Source: Occultella aeris (lineage in GTDB: Bacteria > Actinomycetota > Actinomycetes > Actinomycetales > Beutenbergiaceae). From it: 64,000 nt of DNA. Positions 38,318-47,765 of this stretch are shown one piece after another; position 1 is the first letter of the stretch; each line of letters begins with the position of its first letter. The notes beneath the pieces were generated by a model that was given only the letters and a program-made list of their open reading frames with translations, made no database searches and had not been told where the DNA came from. The translations under genes and the position numbers were made by a program. Where the stretch lies: contig NZ_CACRYJ010000042.1 in the NCBI RefSeq assembly GCF_902703175.1, positions 59,964 to 123,963 on the forward strand, in the 5' to 3' direction.

Positions 38318-40392
38318 CCCACCACCTCGTCCCGACCTGCGCCGACCTCGCCAGCGACGTCGTCGTCGATGCCTTCGACGACATGGTCAACCCGCCCGGC
38401 CTGACCAACCACTGGGCCGTCGCCCAGGTGGACCACGACGTCGTCGCCGTCCGGAGCCTGAACGTCCCGCCGGTCTCCCAGGGGGACTCGATCTCCGGCC
38501 AGCTCTACCTCGGTGGCCGCCTCGCCCGGTCCTTCGGCGCTGCCGTGAGCGTGCGCTGGCGCCCGGACCGGGTCGAGCGCGCCACCACGATCGACGGCTG
38601 GGAGATCACCACGGTCACCGTGTGCCCGCCCGGTGAGCCCGGCGTGAGCGTGAGCATCGAGGTCACCGAGACCACCGGCGCCGACCGGGACCTGCGGCTC
38701 GGCCTGTGGCTGGCCTCGACCGTGACGAAGCAGGCCGGACCGTGGCGCTCGGCCGAGCCGCCGCAGGCCCCGAACACCATCACCCGGGCCGGCGCCCGGG
38801 TGATCGGCACCGACGGCAGCGCCACGGCGGTCCAGGAGCTCGTCCGGCCCGACGGCGCACGCCTGCTGGAGGGCCCGGCGCACGTCGTCGAGGCGGTGCT
38901 CGAGGTGGCCGCGGGCGCGACGGTGGCCTTCGGTTTCGTCCACGCCGTCGCGGCCGAGCCGGCGGAGGCGGCGCTGGTCGCGGACCGCCTCGTGGCCGGC
39001 CTGCCCGATGCGGCGCGGGCGAGTGAGGTCGAGTGGGACCGGCAGATCGCCGCCATGTTCGATCCCGACGACGACGAGTTCGGCGGCGCTCTACCGGTCC
39101 TGGAGACCGACGACGAGGCGCTACGACGGCTGTACTGGTGGGGCGCCGTCGGCGTGCTGTGGTTCAAACGGGACAACCCGGCGTCGGTGCTCGGCCGCAC
39201 CTACGACACGCTCATGCCCCGGTACTGGCAGACCACGACGTTCATCTGGGACTACTCGCTGTCCTCCCAGGTGCACGCCCTGCTCGACCCGGGGGTGATG
39301 CGCCGGCAGATCGCGCACTGGGTGGGACTGGACATCGACAAGCACTTCGGCACCGAGTGGCTCACCGGCGGGCCGGTCGGGTACTGGTACTCGGTCAACC
39401 ACTACGCGATGACCCGGCTCGTGCGCGACTACGTCGCATTCACCGGGGACCGTGACTTCCTCGAGGAGTCGCTGACCACTGCCGACGGAGTCACGCAGCG
39501 GCTCGCCGACGACGTCCGGGCGTGGTCGCGGGCCTGGCACCGGATCCGCTCCACCAGTGGCCTCGCCGACTACGGGGAGATCGACAACCTGCTCGAGTGC
39601 GTGAGCTCCTACGTCCACGAGGTCGCGAGCCTGAACGCCGCGAACGTGTGGTGCCTGCGCACCGCGGCCGGGCTCGCCGACCTCGAGGGCGCCCCGGGCG
39701 AGGCGGCGACGCTGCGGGCCGAGGCCGACGAGCTCGTCGCCCTGGTCAAGGACCTCTACATCCCCGGCGCAGGGTTCTACCACGCCCGCCAACCCGATGG
39801 GTCGCTCACCCCGACCCGGCACTGCTACGACTTCGCCACCGTGGGCACCACCATCGCCGCGGACCTGCCGGCCAGCACCCGGGACGAGATGGTGCGGTTC
39901 TTCACGCAGGAGCTGCGGACGCCGTCCTGGATGCGCGCCCTCTCACCGTACGACGCGGACGCCGGCTACTCGCTTCGCGCCGACCATCAGTGGAACGGCG
40001 CCTACCCGGCCTGGCCGCCGGACGCCGCGCGGTCCGCGATCGCCCTCGGCCACCCCGAGGTGGTGCTGGAGTGGCTGCCAGGTCTGGCCCGGTCGGCGAA
40101 CCAGGGCCCGCCCGGGCAGGCGCACTTCGTCGAGGAGGCGGCCGAACCGGTCAACGGGGGAGCACGCAAGACCCCGCCCCAGTTCCCGTACCTGATCGAC
40201 TGGTCCTGCTCCTCGGCCGGGTCCTGGGTGGAACTGGTGATCTCCGGGATCTTCGGCGTCCACGTGGACTGGGACGGCACGGTGACGGCGAACGGCTGCG
40301 TGGACGGGCTCGACCCAGGTGCCGCGTTGCGGGGGCTGCGCGTCGGCGGCATCAGCTACGACGTGGTCGACGGCCAGGTGCGCAGGAGCTGA
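38314..40392 (+). CDS. six-hairpin glycosidase, family unassigned
   Basis: 692 residues from GTG 38314, no signal peptide. The first 240 residues form a beta-rich domain. The rest is an (alpha/alpha)6-barrel type region with many Trp/Tyr/His (MPRYWQTTTFIWDYSLSSQV, WLTGGPVGYWYSVNHYAM, AYPAWPPDAARSAIALG). The fold resembles glycogen-debranching, alpha-L-rhamnosidase and MGH1-like enzymes, but I cannot assign a GH family. Acidic residues such as those of IWDYS and SGLADYGEIDN are candidate catalytic groups. It is likely the cytoplasmic enzyme that splits the imported oligosaccharide. Confidence 0.75.
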   Translation: MTHHLVPTCADLASDVVVDAFDDMVNPPGLTNHWAVAQVDHDVVAVRSLNVPPVSQGDSISGQLYLGGRLARSFGAAVSVRWRPDRVERATTIDGWEITTVTVCPPGEPGVSVSIEVTETTGADRDLRLGLWLASTVTKQAGPWRSAEPPQAPNTITRAGARVIGTDGSATAVQELVRPDGARLLEGPAHVVEAVLEVAAGATVAFGFVHAVAAEPAEAALVADRLVAGLPDAARASEVEWDRQIAAMFDPDDDEFGGALPVLETDDEALRRLYWWGAVGVLWFKRDNPASVLGRTYDTLMPRYWQTTTFIWDYSLSSQVHALLDPGVMRRQIAHWVGLDIDKHFGTEWLTGGPVGYWYSVNHYAMTRLVRDYVAFTGDRDFLEESLTTADGVTQRLADDVRAWSRAWHRIRSTSGLADYGEIDNLLECVSSYVHEVASLNAANVWCLRTAAGLADLEGAPGEAATLRAEADELVALVKDLYIPGAGFYHARQPDGSLTPTRHCYDFATVGTTIAADLPASTRDEMVRFFTQELRTPSWMRALSPYDADAGYSLRADHQWNGAYPAWPPDAARSAIALGHPEVVLEWLPGLARSANQGPPGQAHFVEEAAEPVNGGARKTPPQFPYLIDWSCSSAGSWVELVISGIFGVHVDWDGTVTANGCVDGLDPGAALRGLRVGGISYDVVDGQVRRS

Positions 40393-40397
40393 CGACG

Positions 40398-41408
40398 ATG
40401 ACCGGGGCAGCAGGGGTTGCGGCGGCGGCCCTCGACGGCGGGTGGCCGGCACTGGAACTGCGCACCCACGCGGCGAGCCTGACCGTGCTGCCCGAGAAGG
40501 GCTGCGACCTCGTCTCGTTCGTGGACGCCCGGACCGGGGTGGACGTGCTGTTCCGGGCGCCGTGGGGCATTCCGCCTCGGGCGAGCGGGGCCTGGAACGC
40601 CGCCGACGAGCCAGAGTGGCTCGAACGCTACCCCGGCGGGTGGCAGGTGCTCTGCCCGAACGGAGGCGCCGCCTCGCCCGCGCCGGGCGGGGGCACCTGG
40701 GGGTTCCACGGGGAGGCGTCCCGGATCCCGTGGCAGGTCACCGGGACCGGGACCGATGGGCAGGCCGCGTGGCTGACGGCGCGGACCAGGCTCACTGCCG
40801 CTCCACTGCGGCTGCAGCGGACCATCCGGCTGGACGGCGCAGGTGTCTCGATCACCGAGACCTGTGAGAACACCGGGCCGGACCCGATCGGGGTGATGTG
40901 GTCGCACCATCCGGCGTTCGGGGCGCCGCTCCTGGCCGACGGTGCGCGGATCACCACGGGCGCCCGGACGTTCCTCGCCGACGCGAAGTCCCCGGGCACC
41001 CACCTGTCGGCGGGAGCGTCCGGGGCGTGGCCGTTGGCCGTCGCGGCCGACGGGTCGGCCCGGGACCTGTCCATCGTGCCCGGGCACGACGAGCGGGTCG
41101 CCACCTTCGGGTACCTGACCGACCTCGGGACCGACGGCGCCTGGGCCGAAATCACGAACGCCAGCCTCGGTCTGGGCGTGCGGCTGTCCTGGGACGAGAC
41201 CGTCTGGCCGCACGCGTGGTTCTGGCAGGAGCTGCACGCGAGCCCCGGGCACCCGTGGTGGCGCGAGGCATACGTGTGCGCCATCGAGCCGGCCAGCACC
41301 ATCCCGGGTCACGGCATCGCCGGGGCGCGCGAGGAGGAACTGCTGCACCTCGCCGGTGGCGAGAGCCGGACCGCCACGATCGAGGCCACCATGTTCGAAC
41401 CCGGCTGA
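40398..41408 (+). CDS. aldose 1-epimerase-like protein (galactose mutarotase fold)
   Basis: 336 residues from ATG 40398 with AGGAG at 40384-40388. The pattern GCDLVSFVDARTGVDVLFRAP and the central MWSHHPAFGAPLL correspond to the beta-sandwich of aldose epimerases and related DUF4432 proteins; the paired His may act in catalysis. It would interconvert sugar anomers before oxidation by the dehydrogenase. The exact subfamily is uncertain. Confidence 0.75.
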   Translation: MTGAAGVAAAALDGGWPALELRTHAASLTVLPEKGCDLVSFVDARTGVDVLFRAPWGIPPRASGAWNAADEPEWLERYPGGWQVLCPNGGAASPAPGGGTWGFHGEASRIPWQVTGTGTDGQAAWLTARTRLTAAPLRLQRTIRLDGAGVSITETCENTGPDPIGVMWSHHPAFGAPLLADGARITTGARTFLADAKSPGTHLSAGASGAWPLAVAADGSARDLSIVPGHDERVATFGYLTDLGTDGAWAEITNASLGLGVRLSWDETVWPHAWFWQELHASPGHPWWREAYVCAIEPASTIPGHGIAGAREEELLHLAGGESRTATIEATMFEPG

Positions 41409-41442
41409 CTGCGACTGCGCGGCGACGAGGAGGTGTGAGGCC

Positions 41443-42297
41443 ATGGCAACGGTGCGCGTGTTCCACGACGGGACCCTGACGGACCCGCAACTCGATCACC
41501 CGGAGGGGATCGCGGTGCATCCCGACGGGAGCATCTGGTGCGGCGGCGAGGCCGGCCAGCTCTACCGGATCGATCCCGACGGCGATTCACTCGAGGTGGT
41601 CGCGAACACCGGCGGGTTCATCCTCGGCGTGAGCTTCGCCCCGGGCGGCGACGTGCTCTACGCGTGCGACCTGAAGGCGCGCGCGGTGCATCGCCTCGAC
41701 GTGGCCAGCCGCGCTGTCGAGGTGTTCTCCCGCGGCGGCGACCGGCCGTTCGTGACCCCGAACGCGATCGCCGTCGCCGTCGACGGCACCATCTATGTTT
41801 CCGACTCCGGCACACAGGGCGCGCCAGGCCCGGGCGTGTACCGGTTCGCTCCGGACGGCACCGGGGGTCTGTGGTACGACGGCGAACTGGACTTCGCGAA
41901 CGGACTGGCGCTGACGCCGTCGGGCCGGGACCTGTACGTCGCGGAGACGTTCGCGTCCGCGATCACCCGGATCCCGATCGGGACGGACGGTGCACCCGGG
42001 AGCCCCGAACTCCTGGCGTACCTGCCGGGAGCACTGCCCGACGGCGTCACGGTTGGTCCGGACGGCGGCTTGTACGTCGGCTGCTACGAACCGTCCCAGG
42101 TGCTCCGCGTGGACACCGCCGACGGCACGGTCACGACGGTGGCCGCCGACCCGACCGCCCACCTGCTGTGCCACCCGACGAATCTCGTGTTCCGGGGGAG
42201 CACGCTGTTCACCAGCAATCTCGGCCGCTGGCACATCACGCTCATCGACGGGGCACTTGCGGGCCGGGGCACGGCGGTCAGGCGCGATCCGCGATGA
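41443..42297 (+). CDS. SMP-30/gluconolactonase family lactonase
   Basis: 284 residues forming a six-bladed propeller. Conserved pieces are HPEGIAVHPDG with a likely metal-binding Glu, TPNAIAVAVDGTIYVSDSG, LDFANGLALTPSG and the C-terminal TNLVFRG. SMP-30 enzymes open sugar lactones to aldonates, the step between an SDR sugar dehydrogenase and an enolase-family dehydratase, both encoded upstream. Its 3' end overlaps the convergent hydrolase gene by 20 bp. Confidence 0.85.
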   Translation: MATVRVFHDGTLTDPQLDHPEGIAVHPDGSIWCGGEAGQLYRIDPDGDSLEVVANTGGFILGVSFAPGGDVLYACDLKARAVHRLDVASRAVEVFSRGGDRPFVTPNAIAVAVDGTIYVSDSGTQGAPGPGVYRFAPDGTGGLWYDGELDFANGLALTPSGRDLYVAETFASAITRIPIGTDGAPGSPELLAYLPGALPDGVTVGPDGGLYVGCYEPSQVLRVDTADGTVTTVAADPTAHLLCHPTNLVFRGSTLFTSNLGRWHITLIDGALAGRGTAVRRDPR

Positions 42298-42988
42298 GCT
42301 GGGCGAGTTCGGCCGGTCTGCTCCACATGGGCCAGTGGCCGGTCGGCAGGTCCACGAGGTCCAGGGCGCGGAACTCGAGCAGGCCGGCGAGGAAGGACAT
42401 GCCCTGCTCGGCGTACGAGCGGTACTCGGCGGCGGTGAACGCGGTGCACACCACGGTGCCGGGCACGTCCAGGCGTCGCGGGTCCGTCAGCTGGACCGGG
42501 TCGCGCAGGACACCCGCCGGCTCGGGCACGGCCCGTTCCCGGAACGTCTCGAGCTGGGCGTCGGTCAGGTCACGCATCGAGCCCTGCTCGAACTCCTCGT
42601 CCCAGGCCGCGGAGAGCGGATAATCCGGAGCCTCGAGGCCGGCGTTCATGCGATAGCCGTCCACAGCGGGCACCGTGTCGACCCAGACGGCATGCGCGAC
42701 CGCCTCGACCCGGGCGTCGAGCGCGGCCGTCGCGGGGACGGCGGCACCACTGTGCGCGACGAGAACCACGCGTGCCGGGCCGGCCGCGTCGATCGCTCGC
42801 TCGATCGCGCGCGTCTGGTCGACCAGGCGGACGTCCTCGCGGGCGGCGGCATCCGGCTCGAGGCCGGGCAAGGTGAGGGCGGTGACCGGATGACCCAGCG
42901 CGCGGAGCCGGCCGGCGACGTCGTCCCAGGCCCAGGAGCCGAGCCAGAAGCCCGGAACGAGAACGATGTGTGTGCCGTTGTTGTCCAT
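42278..42988 (-). CDS. alpha/beta hydrolase
   Basis: 236 residues. Oxyanion region HIVLVPGFWLGSWAWDDVA, nucleophile Ser in VAHSGAAVPATA and a C-terminal His in DLPTGHWPMWS form the expected triad. Related to esterases of the salicylate-binding-protein-2 type. Start ATG 42988 has GGGAG close by; ATG 43000 is also possible. Tail-to-tail overlap with the SMP-30 gene and divergent from sdhC; substrate unknown. Confidence 0.85.
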   Translation of the reverse strand: MDNNGTHIVLVPGFWLGSWAWDDVAGRLRALGHPVTALTLPGLEPDAAAREDVRLVDQTRAIERAIDAAGPARVVLVAHSGAAVPATAALDARVEAVAHAVWVDTVPAVDGYRMNAGLEAPDYPLSAAWDEEFEQGSMRDLTDAQLETFRERAVPEPAGVLRDPVQLTDPRRLDVPGTVVCTAFTAAEYRSYAEQGMSFLAGLLEFRALDLVDLPTGHWPMWSRPAELAQLIADRA

Positions 42989-43050
42989 GGCTCCCAACAT
43001 AGGACCGCGGTGTGACATTCCTGACGGCGCGTCACCTCCGCGTCGCCGCG

Positions 43051-43088
43051 TGTCACGCGGCCACTCCGGAAGGGCTAAGTTAGACGCC
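43051..43088 (+). promoter_or_regulatory. predicted leaderless promoter of sdhCAB
   Basis: TAAGTT at 43076-43081 fits the -10 consensus TAnnnT and ends 7 bp before GTG 43089. TGTCACGC at 43051-43058 is a possible -35. No ribosome binding site precedes the GTG, so the mRNA is probably leaderless. Confidence 0.45.
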
Positions 43089-43814
43089 GTGGCAACGCGT
43101 ACGGTGACTTCATCCCCCAAGCCCGGATCGGTGTGGAGATCCACACCGCTGTTGAAGGTCGCCATGGCGATCAGCGGCATCATCCTCGTGCTGTTCCTGC
43201 TCGCTCACATGTACGGGAACCTGAAGGTGTTCGAAGGCCAGGACGTCTTCGACAGCTACTCCCACCACCTGCGCGAGCTCGGCGAGCCGATCCTCCCGTA
43301 CGGGGGCGCGCTCTGGATCATCAGGATCGTCCTGCTCGCCGCCATCGTGGTGCACGCGGTCTCCGCGATCACGCTGTGGCGACGGGCGCGCAAGGCCACC
43401 GGCGGCAAGGGCGGGGCCCGGTACGCCAGCTCGAAAGCACCGCGCGGTGCGCAACGCAGCTACGCCTCGTTCACGCTCCGCTGGGGTGGCGTGACGATCC
43501 TGCTGTTCGTCATCTACCACCTGCTGCACCTGACCACGAACACGATCGCGCTCGGCGGTGCCTCGGACAGCCCGTTCGAGCGGGTCGTCAACGGGTTCAG
43601 CATCTGGTGGGTGGTGCTCAGTTACACGATCGCGCTGATCGCGCTCGCGTTCCACCTGCGGCACGGGATCTGGGCTGCGATGGCGACGCTCGGGGCGAAC
43701 ACGAGCGCGAAGCGCCGCAAGAACCTGAACATCATCGCGGTCGTCGTCGCGGCCGTGATCGTGGTGGGCTTCCTGATCCCGCCCTTCGCCGTTCTCTTCG
43801 GATTGGTTGGTTGA
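43089..43814 (+). CDS. sdhC: succinate dehydrogenase cytochrome b subunit
   Basis: 241 residues from GTG 43089. Five hydrophobic helices and several conserved His ([31 protein letters not shown]) mark a type B, di-heme cytochrome b subunit as in Bacillus and Wolinella complexes. It anchors SdhA and SdhB in the membrane and exchanges electrons with menaquinone. Its stop lies 8 bp inside or directly before the sdhA start. Confidence 0.93.
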   Translation: MATRTVTSSPKPGSVWRSTPLLKVAMAISGIILVLFLLAHMYGNLKVFEGQDVFDSYSHHLRELGEPILPYGGALWIIRIVLLAAIVVHAVSAITLWRRARKATGGKGGARYASSKAPRGAQRSYASFTLRWGGVTILLFVIYHLLHLTTNTIALGGASDSPFERVVNGFSIWWVVLSYTIALIALAFHLRHGIWAAMATLGANTSAKRRKNLNIIAVVVAAVIVVGFLIPPFAVLFGLVG

Positions 43815-45771
43815 TTTGAGCAGCGTCAGCGACACCCAGTTCTTCACCGTCGGTGAACCGCTCGCGGACACCAAGGCGCCGGCCGTCCCGGTCAACCTGA
43901 TGTGGGACGAGCGCCGGTTCCAGGCGAAGCTGGTCAACCCGACCAACCGCCGCAAGCGCTCGGTCATCATCGTCGGGACCGGGCTCGCCGGCGGCGCTGC
44001 CGCTGCCACGCTCGGTGAGGCCGGCTACCACGTCAAGAACTTCTGCTACCAGGACTCCCCGCGCCGCGCGCACAGTATCGCTGCGCAGGGTGGCATCAAC
44101 GCCGCGAAGAACTATCGCAACGACGGCGACAGCGTCCACCGGCTCTTCTACGACACGGTCAAGGGCGGCGACTACCGCTCCCGCGAGTCCAACGTGTACC
44201 GGCTCTCCCAGGTCAGCGTCGAGATCATCGACCAGTGCGTCGCGCAGGGCGTCCCGTTCGCCCGCGAGTACGGCGGGCTCCTTGACAACCGGTCCTTCGG
44301 TGGCGTGCAGGTGTCCCGCACGTTCTACGCCCGGGGGCAGACCGGCCAGCAGCTCCTGCTCGGCGCCTACCAGGCCCTCGAGCGCCAGATCGGCGCCGGT
44401 AGCGTCGAGATGTACACCCGCCACGAGATGCTCGACCTGATCATCGTCGAGGGCCGCGCTCGCGGGATCGTGGTCCGGGACATGGTCTCGGGCGAGATCG
44501 AGACCCACATGGCCGACGTCGTGGTGCTCGGCACCGGCGGCTACGGCAACGTGTTCTTCCTGTCCACGAACGCGATGGGCTGCAACGTCACCGCGACGTG
44601 GCGGGCACACCGCAAGGGCGCCTACTTCGGGAACCCCTGCTACACGCAGATCCACCCCACCTGCATCCCGGTGTCGGGGGAGTACCAGTCCAAGCTCACC
44701 CTGATGAGCGAGTCGCTGCGCAACGACGGCCGGATCTGGGTGCCGATGGAGGCCGGCGACAACCGCGACGCCCGGGAGATCCCCGAGGCCGAGCGCGACT
44801 ACTACCTCGAGCGCCGCTACCCGGCGTTCGGCAACCTGGTGCCCCGGGACGTGGCGTCGCGGGCCGCCAAGCAGGTCTGCGACGAGGGCCGCGGCGTCGG
44901 CCCCGGCGGACGCGGGGTCTACCTCGACTTCGCCGAGGCGATCACCCGGCTCGGCCGCAAGGCCGTCGAGGCCAAGTACGGCAACCTGTTCGAGATGTAC
45001 GCGCAGATCACCGGCGAGGACCCCTACGTCACGCCGATGCGGATCTACCCGGCCGTGCACTACACGATGGGCGGGCTCTGGGTCGACTACGACCTGGAGT
45101 CCACGATCCCCGGGCTGTTCGTGATCGGCGAGGCGAACTTCTCCGACCACGGTGCGAACCGTCTCGGGGCCAGTGCCCTGATGCAGGGCCTGTCCGACGG
45201 CTACTTCGTGCTCCCGAGCACCATCGCGAACTACCTCGCGGACGCCCCGTTCGAGGCCGCGGACGCCACCCACCCGGCGGCGGTCGAGGTCACCGACGCG
45301 GTCCGCGAGCGAGTCCAGCGGCTGCTGGCCATCAACGGCACCCGCACGGTCGACTCCTTCCACAAGGAGCTCGGCCACATCATGTGGGAGTACTGCGGGA
45401 TGGAGCGCACGGCCGAGGGCCTGACCAAGGCGATCGGGCTGATCCGCGCGCTGCGCGAGGAGTTCTGGACGAACGTCCGGGTCACCGGTACCAATGAGGA
45501 GCTCAACCAGACGCTGGAGCGGGCCGGCCGGGTGGCCGACTTCTTCGAGCTCGGCGAGCTGATGTGCATCGACGCCCTGCACCGCGAGGAGTCCTGCGGC
45601 GGCCACTTCCGGGCGGAGCACCAGACGCCCGACGGCGAGGCGTTGCGTGACGACGAGAACTTCGCCTACGTGGCGGCGTGGGAGTTCGGCGGCGATGGTG
45701 GCTCGCCGGTATTGCACAAGGAAGACCTGATCTATGAAGCGATCGAGATGAAGCAGCGGAGCTACAAGTGA
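43807..45771 (+). CDS. sdhA: succinate dehydrogenase flavoprotein subunit
   Basis: 654 residues if TTG 43807 is the start; TTG 43816 is equally plausible, and no ATG or GTG is near. FAD-binding [18 protein letters not shown], the active-site loop [15 protein letters not shown] with the His that carries covalent [18 protein letters not shown] and [17 protein letters not shown] are all present. It oxidises succinate to fumarate. Ends by overlapping sdhB (GTGA). Confidence 0.95.
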   Translation: MVDLSSVSDTQFFTVGEPLADTKAPAVPVNLMWDERRFQAKLVNPTNRRKRSVIIVGTGLAGGAAAATLGEAGYHVKNFCYQDSPRRAHSIAAQGGINAAKNYRNDGDSVHRLFYDTVKGGDYRSRESNVYRLSQVSVEIIDQCVAQGVPFAREYGGLLDNRSFGGVQVSRTFYARGQTGQQLLLGAYQALERQIGAGSVEMYTRHEMLDLIIVEGRARGIVVRDMVSGEIETHMADVVVLGTGGYGNVFFLSTNAMGCNVTATWRAHRKGAYFGNPCYTQIHPTCIPVSGEYQSKLTLMSESLRNDGRIWVPMEAGDNRDAREIPEAERDYYLERRYPAFGNLVPRDVASRAAKQVCDEGRGVGPGGRGVYLDFAEAITRLGRKAVEAKYGNLFEMYAQITGEDPYVTPMRIYPAVHYTMGGLWVDYDLESTIPGLFVIGEANFSDHGANRLGASALMQGLSDGYFVLPSTIANYLADAPFEAADATHPAAVEVTDAVRERVQRLLAINGTRTVDSFHKELGHIMWEYCGMERTAEGLTKAIGLIRALREEFWTNVRVTGTNEELNQTLERAGRVADFFELGELMCIDALHREESCGGHFRAEHQTPDGEALRDDENFAYVAAWEFGGDGGSPVLHKEDLIYEAIEMKQRSYK

Positions 45772-46514
45772 ACATCACGTTGCGGGTGTGGCGTCAGCGC
45801 AACAGCGACGACACCGGTCAGATGCAGACCTACCAGGTCACCGACGTCTCCCCGGACATGTCCTTCCTGGAGATGCTGGACGTTCTCAACGAGAACCTCA
45901 CCATCTCGGGCGAGGATCCGATCGCGTTCGACAGCGACTGCCGGGAGGGCATCTGTGGGATGTGCGGCCTGGTCATCAACGGCCTGGCGCACGGTCCGAA
46001 GGAACGGGTCACCACCTGCCAGCTGCACATGCGCTCCTTCTCCGACGGCGACGTGATCGACGTGGAGCCGTGGCGGGCCGAACCGTTCACGGTGATCAAG
46101 GACCTGATCGTCGACCGTGGTGCGTTCGACCGGATCATCCAGGCCGGCGGCTTCATCACCGCCCCCACCGGGACCGCGCCGGACGCGCACGCCGCACCGG
46201 TGCCGAAGGCGGACGCGGACGCCGCGTTCGACGCCGCCACCTGCATCGGCTGTGGCGCCTGCGTGGCCGCCTGCCCGAACGGATCCGCGTCCCTGTTCGT
46301 CGCGGCGAAGGTGACCCACCTCGGGCTGCTCCCGCAGGGCCAGCCGGAGCGGCACTCCCGCGCGCTGGACATGGTCGCCCAGGCCGACCTCGAGGGCTTC
46401 GGCGGCTGCACCCAGATCGGTGAGTGCACGGCCGCGTGCCCGAAGGGCATCCAGCTCGACCTCATCTCGCGCCTGAACCGGGACGTGCTCGGCGCCCTCG
46501 CCCACCGCGGCTGA
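45768..46514 (+). CDS. sdhB: succinate dehydrogenase iron-sulfur subunit
   Basis: 248 residues from GTG 45768. The [2Fe-2S] ligands are C58, C63, C66 and C84. C159, C162, C165 and C169 with C214, C220 and C224 provide the [4Fe-4S] and [3Fe-4S] ligands. It passes electrons from SdhA to the cytochrome b subunit. Its TGA stop (46512-46514) lies within the first unit of an intergenic repeat array. Confidence 0.95.
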   Translation: MNITLRVWRQRNSDDTGQMQTYQVTDVSPDMSFLEMLDVLNENLTISGEDPIAFDSDCREGICGMCGLVINGLAHGPKERVTTCQLHMRSFSDGDVIDVEPWRAEPFTVIKDLIVDRGAFDRIIQAGGFITAPTGTAPDAHAAPVPKADADAAFDAATCIGCGACVAACPNGSASLFVAAKVTHLGLLPQGQPERHSRALDMVAQADLEGFGGCTQIGECTAACPKGIQLDLISRLNRDVLGALAHRG

Positions 46515-46604
46515 GATCACACCCCCAGCGCTGAGATCGCACCAGCCGGGCTGAGATCGCACCATTGAACGGTGCGATCTCAGCGCCGGAGGTGCGATCT
46601 CACG
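46510..46604. repeat. symmetrical 20-bp-periodic repeat array between convergent genes
   Basis: Three direct units, GCTGAGATCACACC at 46510 and GCTGAGATCGCACC at 46530 and 46550, face two inverted units at 46571 (GGTGCGATCTCAGC) and 46591 (GGTGCGATCTCA). Spacing within each arm is exactly 20 bp. The inner pair forms a perfect 14-bp stem with a 7-nt loop. The sdhB stop TGA and the stop of the opposite gene (TCA, 46600-46602) both fall inside units. Likely a bidirectional terminator built from a repeat family. Confidence 0.85.
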
Positions 46605-47628
46605 GGCGGAGCAACTCGGGCCGGGCGCGCAGTGAGTGCACGAACGAGATCGGCAGCGCATCGATGAGGCGAGCGAACATCCGATCGGTGTGAGCGAGGT
46701 CCTCCCAGACCGCGCGGACCACCTCGGCCCTGGTCGCCCGAATCCGGTCCTCCCGGACCTTCTCGTCCGTCACGATCCGAGATGCCTCGGGCCCGGTCCC
46801 GCGGTACTCGATCCGCCCGTCGAACTCGGCGTGGATCGTGACGATCCGCTGTGTCCCGTTCGGACGTGTCAGCGTGAACCGCCACCTCATGTCGGTGTAG
46901 TACGTCGCCGCATCGGTTCGCACGGCGGACTGGCAGACCGGTGGTGGCAGACCGCGGGCAAGTGCGATCCACCGGAGCGCGGACTCTCCCGGGGACTCCG
47001 CATACGGATCCGCGAGGGCGATCACGACGCGTCCCTGACGCCGCCCCCGGCGCATACCGGGCTCGTCGAGGAGGCGGAGCAGCCTCGCTCGCAACTCTGC
47101 GGTGCGCTTGTCGGTGCCCGTGCGATCGGTGCGGTCCGGTTTCACAAGGATCCCCATCGCGCTGTCCACGACCACGAGCGCATCGCGCGGATGCAGCGTC
47201 CGCGCGCAGTCGAGGATGGTGCGCTCGAGCGTGGTGACGGTCAGCCCGTTCACGATGGTCCGTTCGGACTCGCCGATCGCACCCACGTGCCGGACCAGGT
47301 TCCGGGTGTGACCAGGGCTGGGGTTGCCACTCTGGAACAGGTGAACCCGGGGATCGACATCCCAGAGTGCACAGCCGTGCAGGAGCGCCGCGCTGGTGTG
47401 GCTGAACACGTGGTCGCGGCTCAGGAGCCGCGTTGCCGCCACGCACCTACCCAGGGCCAAGACGCGCTTGCGGTGCCATCTCGGATCCTTCGGGTCGACC
47501 ACCACGAAGGCTCCCTTGCGGACAGGCACCAGTCGTTCGGCTCCGATCATTCGTGCCAGTACAGGCGCGGTCAGTTCACCGGTGAGGTAGGTGCGCGGCA
47601 GTTCGGGCGGCGTCGGCAGTTCGGGCAT
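46600..47628 (-). CDS. AbiEi-antitoxin-like protein, no partner toxin seen
   Basis: 342 residues from ATG 47628 (MPELPTPPELPRTYLTGEL). The N-terminal winged-helix-like half (LARMIGAERLVPVRKGAFVV; SHTSAALLHGCALWD; NGLTVTTLERTILDCARTL) resembles the AbiEi type IV antitoxin family. The C-terminal half has a possible nuclease-like pattern (ESALRWIALARG... AEFDGRIEYRG) as in DUF559-type proteins. No AbiEii nucleotidyltransferase toxin is adjacent. Flanked on both sides by copies of the intergenic repeat. Function uncertain. Confidence 0.65.
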   Translation of the reverse strand: MPELPTPPELPRTYLTGELTAPVLARMIGAERLVPVRKGAFVVVDPKDPRWHRKRVLALGRCVAATRLLSRDHVFSHTSAALLHGCALWDVDPRVHLFQSGNPSPGHTRNLVRHVGAIGESERTIVNGLTVTTLERTILDCARTLHPRDALVVVDSAMGILVKPDRTDRTGTDKRTAELRARLLRLLDEPGMRRGRRQGRVVIALADPYAESPGESALRWIALARGLPPPVCQSAVRTDAATYYTDMRWRFTLTRPNGTQRIVTIHAEFDGRIEYRGTGPEASRIVTDEKVREDRIRATRAEVVRAVWEDLAHTDRMFARLIDALPISFVHSLRARPELLRP

Positions 47629-47710
47629 GCCTGCACCCTGGCGGACAACGTGAGAGCATGCGTCGGCCCTGTGGACGGCACTCGGAAGGTACTGAGCTCG
47701 CACGCGCGAC

Positions 47711-47765
47711 GCTGAGATCGCACCGCCTGACGGTGCGATGTCGGCCGGGGTGGTGCGAACTCGGC
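47711..47765. repeat. second copy of the 20-bp-periodic intergenic repeat
   Basis: GCTGAGATCGCACC at 47711-47724 faces GGTGCGATGTCGGC at 47732-47745 and GGTGCGAACTCGGC at 47752-47765; the inverted units are again exactly 20 bp apart. The rest of the 280-bp gap (47629-47908) shows nothing else clear. Confidence 0.8.

Noticed and set aside
41152..41520. Short Arg-rich frames across gene ends as small proteins
   Set aside because: They lie wholly within confident genes on the other strand or in another frame.
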